Shown here: positions 39,124 to 47,572 of the stretch, one piece after another
Numbering within the stretch: position 1 is the stretch's first letter
Layout of the letters: each line of letters opens with the position of its first letter
NCBI RefSeq assembly: GCF_013426735.1
Contig: NZ_AP023272.1
Coordinates: 1,222,501-1,286,500, forward strand
Source: Agrobacterium vitis
Lineage (GTDB): Bacteria > Pseudomonadota > Alphaproteobacteria > Rhizobiales > Rhizobiaceae
DNA: 64,000 bases
Reading direction: 5' to 3'
Notes under the pieces: model-generated
What the model was told of the DNA's origin: nothing
Database searches by the model: none
What the model saw: only the letters and a program-made list of their open reading frames with translations
Translations under genes and position numbers: made by a program

Positions 39124-40023
39124 TCAATTGAGCCGGACTCGCCGCCATTCGGACGGGGACAGGCCGACGGCGCGGCGAAAGCTGCGGGCAAAATGGGCGG
39201 CATCGGCAAAGCCGGTTTCCGCCGCGATCACCGTCAGCGGCACGGCGGGGTCGCGCAGCCGTTGCTTGACCGTTTCAATCCGCGCCTTCATTTGCCATTG
39301 ATGCGGTGACAGGCCGGTTGATGCCTTGAAGGCGTGGCTGAAATAGGTGGGTGACAGGCCCGCCAGCCCGGCCAGCTCCTCCAGCCGGATGGTGCGCAGG
39401 CAATGGGCCTCGATGAAATCGCAAACCCGGCGGAGCTGCCAGGCGGCCAGCTTGCTGCGTTTGCGGTGGGGCAGTTGGCGCGCAGGTGTGGGGCGAATGT
39501 TCAGCACGTCGATCAGCAGCGCGCTGACCAGGCCATCGCCATAGAGATCGTGCAGGGGATGCGGATTGGCGACATCGGCGGCGATCAGTTCGGCGAGCGC
39601 CAGCAACCGTGGATCATCAAGCAAGTAGCGCGGCTGGTGCAAAGCTGCCAGCCCGGCATCCTCGCCTAACCGGTGCCGCAAGATATCAGCATCGAAATGC
39701 AGATCCAGATGCCGCAGGCTTTTGACGCCGGTGATCGCAGTCGATAGTTCCAACCCGGCGGGAATGAAATGGGCTGCCCTGGCCATCGCGCCTGAAATCC
39801 GCTTGCCACCGCCTTCAGCCATGCTGAGGTCGGCCCCATCCTCGCCTGCGGCGTCCAAAAGAATGAACAAGCGCGGATCGCTGCTGACATAATGCCCACC
39901 CGCGTCTCTTTGGCAATCCACCGACCAGAGATCGGCGACCATGCCGTTCCAATAGCGCCGGTGCAGGCCGGAGGCGACGGACAGTCCGTCGATCTTGCTG
40001 GTCATGCGGGGCAGGTAGGACAT
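39124..40023 (-). CDS. AraC-family transcriptional regulator
   Basis: A 299-aa protein with an N-terminal effector domain and a C-terminal double helix-turn-helix (about 200-299). HTH motifs: IRLEELAGLAGLSPTYFSHAFK and TVIAAETGFADAAHFARSF, ending RRAVGLSPSEWRR. It sits between the ferrichrome-type receptor and the divergent fhuCDB operon, so it probably activates siderophore uptake when the ligand is sensed (as AlcR or PchR do). Confidence 0.92.
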   Translation of the reverse strand: MSYLPRMTSKIDGLSVASGLHRRYWNGMVADLWSVDCQRDAGGHYVSSDPRLFILLDAAGEDGADLSMAEGGGKRISGAMARAAHFIPAGLELSTAITGVKSLRHLDLHFDADILRHRLGEDAGLAALHQPRYLLDDPRLLALAELIAADVANPHPLHDLYGDGLVSALLIDVLNIRPTPARQLPHRKRSKLAAWQLRRVCDFIEAHCLRTIRLEELAGLAGLSPTYFSHAFKASTGLSPHQWQMKARIETVKQRLRDPAVPLTVIAAETGFADAAHFARSFRRAVGLSPSEWRRVRLN

Positions 40024-40131
40024 GGGCCAATCCGGGACAAGTGACGTGCGGGCGCTGGCAGCGCGCCGCGCAAGGTGATGGACAAAACAGAGTTGAAAAC
40101 ACCCTTGCGAAGCGGCAAGACTGTGTATAGT

Positions 40132-40146
40132 TGATTTTTATTATCA
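40132..40146. promoter_or_regulatory. Putative RirA iron-responsive operator before fhuC
   Basis: TGATTTTTATTATCA fits TGA-N9-TCA. It lies 69 bases before the fhuC ATG in the AraC/fhuC divergent promoter region. Confidence 0.6.
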
Positions 40147-40214
40147 TGTTTTATCCGCCCAGTTCAAGCTTGGTGGGGTCAAGCTGAGTGGCACTGTGTA
40201 TTAGAGGATCTTTG

Positions 40215-41030
40215 ATGGCGAGCGAACATCGCAAAATCTTGGCCGCAGGCGAGCCGGAGATGATTTTCGAAACGCAGGCGCTTGGTTTCACCGTCGATGG
40301 CCGGGCGTTGTTGCGGGACGTGTCGATCGGTTTCCGTAAGGGTGAGATTTCCGGTCTTGTCGGCCATAACGGTTCGGGTAAATCCACATTGCTGAAGCTT
40401 CTCGCCCGCCAGCAAAGCCTGACATCCGGGACGATCCAGTTTGCCGGGGCGGATGCCGGCGCGCTTGGCGCGCGCGATTTTGCCCGCAAGGTTGCCTATC
40501 TTCCACAGGACGTCACGGCGGCGCATGGCATGACGGTATGCGAACTGGTCGCCTGCGGGCGCTATCCCTGGCATGGCGCGCTTGGCCGGTTTACCGAGGC
40601 GGACAAGGCCAAGGTGGAGGAGGCGCTGGATCTCACCCATATCCTGCCGATGGCGGACCGCATGGTGGATACGCTGTCGGGCGGCGAGCGCCAGCGGGCC
40701 TGGATCGCCATGCTGGTGGCGCAAGACAGCGAATGCCTGCTGCTGGATGAGCCGACCTCGGCGCTGGACATCGCCCATCAGATGGACGTGCTGGCGCTGG
40801 TGCGCCGCCTGTCGCAGGAAAAGGGCTTGAGCGTCATCATCGTCCTGCATGACATCAACATGGCCAGCCGTTTCTGCGACCGGCTTTATGCGCTGAAGGC
40901 CGGGCAGTTGATTGCCGAAGGCTCCCCCACGGCTTTGATGACCCGTGAGACGCTGAACGCCATCTACGGCGTCGATATGGACGTCACCCGCCATCCAGGT
41001 TTGGAGATCCCGCTCGCCTATGTCTGCTGA
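40215..41030 (+). CDS. fhuC: Iron-hydroxamate ABC transporter ATP-binding protein
   Basis: A 271-aa ATPase with Walker A GHNGSGKST, signature LSGGERQRAWIAML, Walker B CLLLDEPTSALD and H-loop VLHDIN. It powers inner-membrane siderophore import. ATG at 40215 has AGAGGA upstream; a GTG at 40188 is in frame but less likely. The end overlaps fhuD by 11 bases. Confidence 0.93.
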   Translation: MASEHRKILAAGEPEMIFETQALGFTVDGRALLRDVSIGFRKGEISGLVGHNGSGKSTLLKLLARQQSLTSGTIQFAGADAGALGARDFARKVAYLPQDVTAAHGMTVCELVACGRYPWHGALGRFTEADKAKVEEALDLTHILPMADRMVDTLSGGERQRAWIAMLVAQDSECLLLDEPTSALDIAHQMDVLALVRRLSQEKGLSVIIVLHDINMASRFCDRLYALKAGQLIAEGSPTALMTRETLNAIYGVDMDVTRHPGLEIPLAYVC

Positions 41031-41919
41031 TCCTTTCCTACCGCTCAGCCGCCGCCATCTTTTGGCCGGGGGTGTGAGCCTGTTCATGGCGTCTGCTGCT
41101 CGGGCCGAGAGTGGTCCACCTTCCCGTGTTGTCTGCCTGGATTACGGCCTTGCCTCGACCCTGCTGGCCTTTGGGGTCACGCCGCTGGCAGTGGCGTCGC
41201 TGGCCGATTGGGACAAATGGGTGGAAGAGCCACGCATGCCTGACGGCGTGATCGATCTCGGCTCGTCCTGGGAGGTCAATTTCGAATTGCTGATCGCCCT
41301 GAAGCCCGACCTGATCCTGTCTACCGCCTTTAACGACCCGCTGAAGCCGCGGCTGGAGGCCTTGGCACCGCTGTTTCGCGCCAGCGTCTATGCGCCTGAC
41401 ACCACCGATATCCTGGCCGCCTCTTACAGTGCGACGCGGGATCTCGGCAAGGTGATGCGACTGGAGGCAAGGGCCGAGGCTTTTCTGGCCGAAGCCGATG
41501 CGTTTTTTGATGCCTGCCGCGCTCGCCTTGCCCGGCTGAATGCGCCGCCGGTGGCGCTGGTCAATTTCATGGATGCCCGCCATGTGCGGGTCTATACGGC
41601 GCCCGGCCTTTATCACGATGTCCTCCAGCGGCTGGGCCTCACCAATGCCTGGCAAAAGCCCGGCAATTACTGGGGCTTTGAGCTGATCGGCATCGAGACC
41701 CTGGCGACGATCACCGATCCGCGCGCCCGGCTGATCGCTTTCGAGCCTGTTCCCGCCGATGTCATGCCGGTGCTGGCAAAAAGCCCGCTCTGGCAGGCCT
41801 TGCCGATGGCAAAGCCGGAGCGCTTCGCCGTCCTGCCCTCAACCCTGATGTTCGGGATGGTGGTGGAAGCCATGCGCTTCGCGCGCCTGCTGACTGATGA
41901 CCTGGACAGTCAAGCATGA
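41020..41919 (+). CDS. fhuD: Iron-siderophore ABC transporter substrate-binding protein
   Basis: A 299-aa FhuD-like periplasmic binding protein. The Tat-type signal has LSRRHLLAGG before a hydrophobic run and ASAARA cleavage region. The TroA/FecB fold shows VVCLDYGLASTLLAFGV and FELLIALKPDLILS. It delivers the ferric siderophore to FhuB. It overlaps fhuC by 11 and fhuB by 4 bases. Confidence 0.93.
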   Translation: MSADPFLPLSRRHLLAGGVSLFMASAARAESGPPSRVVCLDYGLASTLLAFGVTPLAVASLADWDKWVEEPRMPDGVIDLGSSWEVNFELLIALKPDLILSTAFNDPLKPRLEALAPLFRASVYAPDTTDILAASYSATRDLGKVMRLEARAEAFLAEADAFFDACRARLARLNAPPVALVNFMDARHVRVYTAPGLYHDVLQRLGLTNAWQKPGNYWGFELIGIETLATITDPRARLIAFEPVPADVMPVLAKSPLWQALPMAKPERFAVLPSTLMFGMVVEAMRFARLLTDDLDSQA

Positions 41920-43895
41920 ATATTCCGTTCTCTTCCAGACCATCCTATCGAGGTCCGCTCCTCGTCACCCTGCTGCTTGCCGGTCTTGGGGGCCTGATGG
42001 CATGGCATGGCATCGCACCGGTGCTGGCGCGGCCTGAAAGTGCCGGTTATGACATTGATTATGCCGTGCTTTACAATGCCACCCTGCCGCGTTTGGCGAT
42101 GGCGTTCATCTGCGGGGGCGCGCTGTCCTTGTCGGGCGCGCTGTTCCAGCAGGTGCTGCGCAATCCGCTGGCCTCGCCGACCACGCTTGGGGTTTCTGCC
42201 GGAGCTAATCTCGCCATCGTCCTGGCGCTGCTGCTGTCGCCCGGCCTGCTGGGTTTTGGCCGCGATATGGTGGCACTGGCCGGCAGTGCCATTGCGGCGG
42301 GCCTGGTGCTGCTGATGGGTTTGCGGCGTGGCTTTTCACCGTTTTCGCTGGTTATGGCCGGGTTGGTGGTCAGCCTGTGGTGCGGGGCGCTGTCGAGCGT
42401 GCTGGTGCTGCTCAATGAGCGCTATCTGGTCAGCCTGTTCATCTGGGGGGCCGGGTCGCTCGCCCAGCAAAGCTGGGTTCCGGCGCTCACCCTTCTGCCC
42501 AAGGTCGGGCTGGTGGCCGTCGCCGCTGCCCTGTTGCTGCGGCCGCTTACTCTCGTCGAACTGGGGGAGGCGGGGGCCTCGGCGCTTGGCGTCAAGACCG
42601 GCCATCTGAGGGCGGCGGCTATTGCGCTTGCGGTGCTGCTGGCGGCTTTCGTCACCAGCGCGGTCGGGGTTATCGGCTTTATCGGGCTTGTGGCACCAAC
42701 GCTTGCCCGGCTGACCGGCGCGCGGCGCTCCGGCGCACTTTTGGTGTGGTCCACACTGATCGGCGCGGCCTTGCTATTCTTTGCCGATAGCGCATTGCTG
42801 CTGCTTGCCGACCAATTCAGCGACATGTTGCCGACCGGAGCTGTCACTGCGTTGTTCGGTTCGCCGCTGCTGCTGGTGCTGCTGCCGCTGTTGAAAACCC
42901 GGCATCGGATCATGGTCGAGCGGGTGCCGAAGCCTCGGCACCTTGCCTCGACCCGGACGGTGTTGATCGTGGGGCTGATCGGTGGCGTGATGCTGATCGC
43001 CATGGCGCTGCTGTTCGGGCGCAGTACCGTCGGCGATTGGGCTTTTCTGTCCCCCTCGCTTTACAGCGAAATTCTGCTTGTGCGCTTTCCCCGCGTGTTG
43101 GCCGCATTTGCTTCTGGCGCCATGCTGGCGGTGGCCGGGTTGATCCTGCAACGGCTGACCGGCAATGAAATGGCCAGCCCAGAAGTGCTGGGCATCAGCG
43201 CCGGAGCAACCTTCGGGGTCACGGTAGCGGTATTCTTTCTGGCGGCGCCAAGTCTTGGCACCCAGCTCGGTTTTGCCGCAGTGGGCTCGCTGACCGTGCT
43301 GGCAGTGATTTTCCTGTTTGCCGCCCGGACCGGTTTTGCGCCGGAGCGGGTGCTGCTGGCGGGCATTGCGCTGAGCGCCATGGTCGATGCCGTTGTCGGT
43401 GTGCTGGCGGCCAGCGGCGATCCCCGCGCCACCTTCCTGATGCGCTGGATGAGCGGCTCGACCTATAATGTCACGATGACGAGTGCCATCACGGTGACGG
43501 TCATCGCCGTGGCTCTGGTGGTGATTGTCGCTTTGTTGCGCCGCTGGCTGGATCTGTTGCCGCTGGGTCCCTCTGCTGCGGGCGCACTCGGCGTGCCGCT
43601 CGCAATGGCTCGGCTTTTGCTGCTGCTGTTGGCAGGCGCGCTCAGCGGCGCGGCTACCCTGACGGTCGGCCCCTTGAGCTTCGTCGGCCTGATGGCCCCG
43701 CATCTGGCCCGCGAGGCGGGATTGCTGCGTGCCGGGCCGCAACTGACCGGTGCGGTGCTGATCGGCGGCGTGCTGATGATGATGGCCGATTGGCTTGGCC
43801 GGACCCTGGTCCACCCTTACGAAATCGCCGCAGGCCTGGTCTCCGCGCTGATCGGCGCGCCGGTGCTGATCCTGCTGATGCGCCGGAGGGCGTGA
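41916..43895 (+). CDS. fhuB: Iron-hydroxamate ABC transporter permease, fused double unit
   Basis: A 659-aa protein with two tandem FecCD-type halves (about 1-330 and 331-659). Each has PRLAMAFICGGALSLSGALFQQ- or PRVLAAFASGAMLAVAG-type starts, and the conserved GxxxFVGLxxPHxxR-like loop (FIGLVAPTLARLTG, FVGLMAPHLAREAG) that docks the ATPase. One fused chain thus forms the whole channel, as in E. coli FhuB. Start overlaps fhuD by ATGA. Confidence 0.95.
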   Translation: MNIPFSSRPSYRGPLLVTLLLAGLGGLMAWHGIAPVLARPESAGYDIDYAVLYNATLPRLAMAFICGGALSLSGALFQQVLRNPLASPTTLGVSAGANLAIVLALLLSPGLLGFGRDMVALAGSAIAAGLVLLMGLRRGFSPFSLVMAGLVVSLWCGALSSVLVLLNERYLVSLFIWGAGSLAQQSWVPALTLLPKVGLVAVAAALLLRPLTLVELGEAGASALGVKTGHLRAAAIALAVLLAAFVTSAVGVIGFIGLVAPTLARLTGARRSGALLVWSTLIGAALLFFADSALLLLADQFSDMLPTGAVTALFGSPLLLVLLPLLKTRHRIMVERVPKPRHLASTRTVLIVGLIGGVMLIAMALLFGRSTVGDWAFLSPSLYSEILLVRFPRVLAAFASGAMLAVAGLILQRLTGNEMASPEVLGISAGATFGVTVAVFFLAAPSLGTQLGFAAVGSLTVLAVIFLFAARTGFAPERVLLAGIALSAMVDAVVGVLAASGDPRATFLMRWMSGSTYNVTMTSAITVTVIAVALVVIVALLRRWLDLLPLGPSAAGALGVPLAMARLLLLLLAGALSGAATLTVGPLSFVGLMAPHLAREAGLLRAGPQLTGAVLIGGVLMMMADWLGRTLVHPYEIAAGLVSALIGAPVLILLMRRRA

Positions 43896-43968
43896 AGGGC
43901 TTTGCCTGTCCTCCCGTTTCCAGGCATGATTTGCGCGTTGCGATGATGACGGGGAACGGAGAAAGCCC

Positions 43969-44349
43969 ATGCATAAGGGATCATGTCTTTGCGGCGCTGT
44001 TCGCTTTCAAGTGAACGGTGATTTACCGCCACCGGATGCTTGCCATTGTTCTAAATGCCGCAAGCATTCTGGCCATTATTTTGCTTCGACCGATGTGCCA
44101 AAAGACAAAATAGAGATCGATGGCAGCGAGACTATCAGCTGGTATCAGTCCTCGGAAAAAGTCAGGCGCGGCTTTTGCTCAGTCTGCGGAACGTCGCTGT
44201 TCTTCGATCCGCCAGCAAGAGACTGGATCGCCGTTGCCATGGGCGCTTTCGATGGTCCCACCCAGACGCGGCTCAAAATGCATATCTTCGTTGCCGACAA
44301 GGGTGACTATTACGATATCGCTGACGGTTTGCCGCAGAACGAGCAATAG
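43969..44349 (+). CDS. GFA family (glutathione-dependent formaldehyde-activating-like) protein
   Basis: A 126-aa zinc protein with SCLCGAVRF, the CHCSKCRKHSG knot and CSVCGTSLFF, matching all cysteine positions of the GFA/Mss4-like fold. The family name does not prove formaldehyde activity. It follows fhuB by 73 bases. Confidence 0.9.
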   Translation: MHKGSCLCGAVRFQVNGDLPPPDACHCSKCRKHSGHYFASTDVPKDKIEIDGSETISWYQSSEKVRRGFCSVCGTSLFFDPPARDWIAVAMGAFDGPTQTRLKMHIFVADKGDYYDIADGLPQNEQ

Positions 44350-44468
44350 AGTATCGAGGTGAAAATCCGCATCGTTAAATTCAATTTATCATATTGTTTT
44401 AATTATATTTATTTTCAAATCAAATCTTGATTTTCGGTCCAATGGCTAACCAGCCTTGCGGCAGGTGC

Positions 44469-44500
44469 AAAAACCGGCGACTTCTTTCGAAGCCGCCGGT
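44469..44500 (-). terminator. Rho-independent terminator after the second siderophore receptor gene
   Basis: Minus-strand ACCGGCG and CGCCGGT, with inner GCTTC/GAAGT pairing around a GAAA loop, then TTTTT. It starts 35 bases beyond the stop. Confidence 0.85.
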
Positions 44501-44534
44501 CCAGTTGATTTGCGTTCTGATGACTGCGTACCCG

Positions 44535-46691
44535 TTACCAGGTATATTTCAGCGTCCCCAGCACCGTGCGGCGGTCGCCGTAGTAGGAGCTGCCGTAATA
44601 GGTGGTGGTGACGTATTTCTTGTCGAACAGGTTCTTGGCATTGATCGCGAAGGTGACGTTTTCGGTCACCTTGTAGCTCGCCATGGCATCGACCACGGTA
44701 TAGGCATCGACCTTCACGGTATTGGCCGAATCGCCGTAGCTGGAGCCGACATAACGGACACCGCCGCCCAGCGTCAGGTCGCCGCGCCAGCCATTGCCGG
44801 GAATGGTATAATCGACCCAGGCCGAGGCGGTATTTCTCGGAACGCGCTCGGGGCGGTTGCCGGCATCGCCGCCGGTACCGTCTTCCTTGATCTCTGCATC
44901 CCAATAGGAATAGGCAAGCGTCATGCTCCAGCGGTCGTTGAGCGCCACCTTGCCCTCCACTTCCACGCCGCGCACCCCGACCTTGCCGATCTGGCGCTGT
45001 AGTATGGGGGTGACGTTGGAGGGAACATTGGTTTGGGTTATGTCGAACAGGGCGACTGTGAACATGGCGTCGAAACTGTCGGGCTTGTATTTCAAGCCGA
45101 TTTCATACTGTTCGCCTTCCTGCGGCTTCAAGGAGCCTTCAACGGAATAGCCATTGGCGGTCGGGGTCACCAGCGGCTGGAAGGACGTGGAATAATTGGC
45201 ATAGGCAGCAAGTTCCGGTGTGATCTTGTAGCTCAAGCCGATCCGCTTGGTGAAGGCTTCCGACGTGTTATTGTCGCTCGTGCCGGTATAGAGATAGTCG
45301 GCTTCGGTATTGACGTAATCATAGCGCCCGCCCAGCGTCAGAATCCAGCGGTCATCCAGCGTCAGCTGTTCCTGGGCGTAGACGCCGAGTGCCTTCTGCT
45401 TGACCTTCCAATCGAGATAGGGATCGAGAGACACGCAGGAGCGACCGCAATACACCGGATTGTTGATGTCGATGCCCGGGGCCGAGCCATAGCCAATAAC
45501 TTCATGGGTGCTGTCATAGGCATAGTCAACACCCAGCAAAGTCTTGCTGTCGAGGCGAGCCGTGCTGGTGTCATATTCCAGTTGATTGTCGATGGCGAAG
45601 CGATCCGCCACGCCGTCCACGGCATAGGCTTCCCGATTGACGCTCGAATCTGTGCTGGCGCCATAGACTGTCTCATAATCCAGGTCCACATGCGAGTAGC
45701 GGGCATTCTGCCGGAAGGTCAGACCCTCGGTGATCTCGTGGCGGAACTCGTAGCCGACATCCTTCTGGATCGTGTCGAACTTGTTGAAGTCCGGCTCGCC
45801 GTAGAACCGGGTTGTATCGACGTCGAGACCGGCTGGGAAGCCCAGGGCCGGCGTGGTGTCGCGCTTGTTGTAGTCGGTCAGGAAGGTCAGCGAGGTGCTC
45901 TCGTCCGGGCTGATGGTCAGGGCCGGAGCGATGTAGATCCGGTCGTCGTTGGAATAATCCGAGCCCAGGTCGGCGTTCTGCCATTTGGCGGTAATCCGGT
46001 AGGTGAAGACCCCGTCCTTGTCGATCGGGCCGCCGAAATCCGTGCCGGTTTCGATATGGTTGTCGCCGAAGGTGGTATAGACCTCGGCATGGAACGTGTC
46101 GGTCGGATGCTTGGTGACGGCATTGATCATCCCGCCCGGACCGTTGAGGCCGAACAAGGTGGAGGTCGAGCCTTTCAGCACTTCCACGCGTTCCAGGCCG
46201 TAGGGTTCGGTGCGGGCTGCGGTAAACCAGGCGGGAATGCGCGCACTCAGGCCATCGCGATAGATGCCGAGCGTCGTCGTGTCGAAGCCGCGAATACGGT
46301 AATAGTCGTAGCGATCGTCGGAGCCGAATTCATCGACGACCACACCGGACGTATAGGCGACGGCAGCCTGCATGTCGCTGACGCCGCGCGTTTCCATTTC
46401 CTTCAGGGTGACAACGGAGACGGCCTGGGGAATGTCGATGATCGGTGTATCGGTCTTGCTGCCGACAGTCGTCTCCTTGGCGACGATATTGGCATCCGGG
46501 CCGGTGGCCGAGGATTTGCCCTGAACGGTAATGGTCGAGAGTTCCGTTTCCTTCTCTTGCGACCAGGCTTGCGAGGCGGCGGCAATCAGCGCCAGGCCGG
46601 CAATACTGCCCAGCAGCAATTGTCCATGTCTGGACATCATCCGGTCCGCAGGCTGCGCGCGTCCACCGGCCCCCTTCGTCATTTTCGTCAT
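44535..46691 (-). CDS. TonB-dependent siderophore receptor
   Basis: A 718-aa outer-membrane receptor with a signal peptide ending near SQAWSQE (about 45), TonB-box-like STITVQG, and a plug (TPIIDIPQAVSVVT, VEVLKGSTSTLFGLNGPGG). The barrel ends YYGDRRTVLGTLKYTW. It has the FhuE/catecholate-type layout with YRIRGFDTTTLGIYRDG. It shares the plug pattern but not the C-terminal Cys pair of the receptor at 36.7 kb. An imperfect palindrome overlaps its likely -35 box. ATG at 46691; another ATG three codons in. Confidence 0.9.
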   Translation of the reverse strand: MTKMTKGAGGRAQPADRMMSRHGQLLLGSIAGLALIAAASQAWSQEKETELSTITVQGKSSATGPDANIVAKETTVGSKTDTPIIDIPQAVSVVTLKEMETRGVSDMQAAVAYTSGVVVDEFGSDDRYDYYRIRGFDTTTLGIYRDGLSARIPAWFTAARTEPYGLERVEVLKGSTSTLFGLNGPGGMINAVTKHPTDTFHAEVYTTFGDNHIETGTDFGGPIDKDGVFTYRITAKWQNADLGSDYSNDDRIYIAPALTISPDESTSLTFLTDYNKRDTTPALGFPAGLDVDTTRFYGEPDFNKFDTIQKDVGYEFRHEITEGLTFRQNARYSHVDLDYETVYGASTDSSVNREAYAVDGVADRFAIDNQLEYDTSTARLDSKTLLGVDYAYDSTHEVIGYGSAPGIDINNPVYCGRSCVSLDPYLDWKVKQKALGVYAQEQLTLDDRWILTLGGRYDYVNTEADYLYTGTSDNNTSEAFTKRIGLSYKITPELAAYANYSTSFQPLVTPTANGYSVEGSLKPQEGEQYEIGLKYKPDSFDAMFTVALFDITQTNVPSNVTPILQRQIGKVGVRGVEVEGKVALNDRWSMTLAYSYWDAEIKEDGTGGDAGNRPERVPRNTASAWVDYTIPGNGWRGDLTLGGGVRYVGSSYGDSANTVKVDAYTVVDAMASYKVTENVTFAINAKNLFDKKYVTTTYYGSSYYGDRRTVLGTLKYTW

Positions 46692-46749
46692 ACTCCGCCT
46701 TCCTTCATGCTGTCGGCGTGAGGAGATATCCCGTCTCCGTCACAGGCGG

Positions 46750-46790
46750 ACAATATGAACTATACAAATGGAGTCAACTTTAAAATTGAC
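46750..46790 (-). promoter_or_regulatory. Putative promoter with overlapping palindrome for the second receptor gene
   Basis: On the minus strand TTGACT (46777-46772), 16 bases, TATTGT (46755-46750). The palindrome at 46773-46790 (GTCAACTTTAAAATTGAC, one mismatched pair) covers the -35 box, so a repressor there would block transcription. It is not a TGA-N9-TCA box. Confidence 0.4.
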
Positions 46791-46864
46791 AAATCCACGA
46801 AGGTTTTATTTGTTTAAAAATACCTTTAAAAGATATGGCTTTTAGAGGGTTTCAGGGAAAACCT

Positions 46865-46901
46865 AGAGTCTGTCTGGCTCAATCTGAACCTGACAGACTC
46901 T
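46865..46901. repeat. 10-bp perfect inverted repeat near the prophage edge
   Basis: AGAGTCTGTC and GACAGACTCT with a 17-base spacer, inside the 317-base gap 46692-47008. The gap holds a promoter, this repeat and a terminator; the 62-codon frame across it does not look real. Confidence 0.6.
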
Positions 46902-46924
46902 CAGCGAAGGAGATGCTGGGATGG

Positions 46925-46955
46925 AAAAAGGTCGGTGTGGCGCGGCGCGACCTTT
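46925..46955 (-). terminator. Terminator of the com-like operon
   Basis: Minus-strand AAAGGTCG, 13-base loop, CGACCTTT followed by TT (five T in all). It lies 54 bases past the formyltransferase-like stop. Confidence 0.8.
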
Positions 46956-47008
46956 CGGACAAATCGGTAGCAGCTTCTGGACGCGAAAACTTAAATTTGT
47001 CAGTGCGG

Positions 47009-47572
47009 TTATGCCACCCCTAGGCTAATCTCCTCCTGATCTTCAGCCGGAACGAACCCATAGACCGATAGATGGTCGGCAGCCCTCACCAGCATCTCGA
47101 CACCCATGGGTGCAAGCGCCCTGCGCCAGAGGCTGATTGCCGTCTCGCCTTCATGAATGAAGCACCAGTTTTGGAAAGCCAAAGGCCCGGCGTCCATGGC
47201 GTCAGTGAGGTGATAGACAGTGCCGCCCGTAATGCGGTCTCCGGCATTTATGGCGTCCTCAATTGAATGACGCCCTTTGTGTAGAGGCAGCAGCGACGGA
47301 TGATAGCCGATGGCGTGGGAGGCTATAGCTCTGACTCCCGCTGGAATGAAGACGAACGCGTGGGCGCAAATCAGCAGATCAACAGGGTGGCGGAGAAGCG
47401 GCTGCAAGCCTTCCGCCTTATAGCAGATAATCGGAATGCCCGCCTCTATGGCTGTCGTGTGTAATCGGTCTGTTTCGTTCGGGACCGCCACAAAACCGAT
47501 CTCATACGATTGCCGGAGCTGGTCAAAGACCTGATGCGCCAACCACTTTTGGCCAATGATACCAATCTTCAT
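47009..47572 (-). CDS. Phage formyltransferase-like protein
   Basis: A 187-aa protein with the Formyl_trans_N fold: KIGIIGQKWLAHQVF, then AIGYHPSLLPLHKGRHSIEDAI and GGTVYHLTDAMDAGPL. The catalytic triad of such enzymes is Asn-His-Asp; here His91 and Asp127 are kept but the Asn position is Gly89. So it may use a different donor or mechanism. The C-terminal OB domain of Met-tRNA formyltransferase is absent. It overlaps the ABC-GNAT gene by ATGA, so both probably act in one process. Its role in the phage is unknown. Confidence 0.8.
   Translation of the reverse strand: MKIGIIGQKWLAHQVFDQLRQSYEIGFVAVPNETDRLHTTAIEAGIPIICYKAEGLQPLLRHPVDLLICAHAFVFIPAGVRAIASHAIGYHPSLLPLHKGRHSIEDAINAGDRITGGTVYHLTDAMDAGPLAFQNWCFIHEGETAISLWRRALAPMGVEMLVRAADHLSVYGFVPAEDQEEISLGVA

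Noticed and set aside
40188..40214. Upstream GTG start for fhuC
   Set aside because: The ATG at 40215 has a good ribosome site and the nine extra residues do not resemble FhuC.
45033..46721. 562-codon plus-strand frame opposite the second siderophore receptor
   Set aside because: The minus-strand receptor is complete with signal peptide, plug and barrel; the opposite frame is a codon-bias shadow.
46773..46790. RirA or Irr iron box at the second receptor
   Set aside because: The palindrome reads TCA...TGA rather than TGA-N9-TCA and lacks the Irr TTTAGAA-type core; it is kept only as an unassigned operator.
46835..47023. 62-codon plus-strand frame in the prophage-edge gap
   Set aside because: It crosses an inverted repeat and a terminator, has no good ribosome site and no recognisable features.
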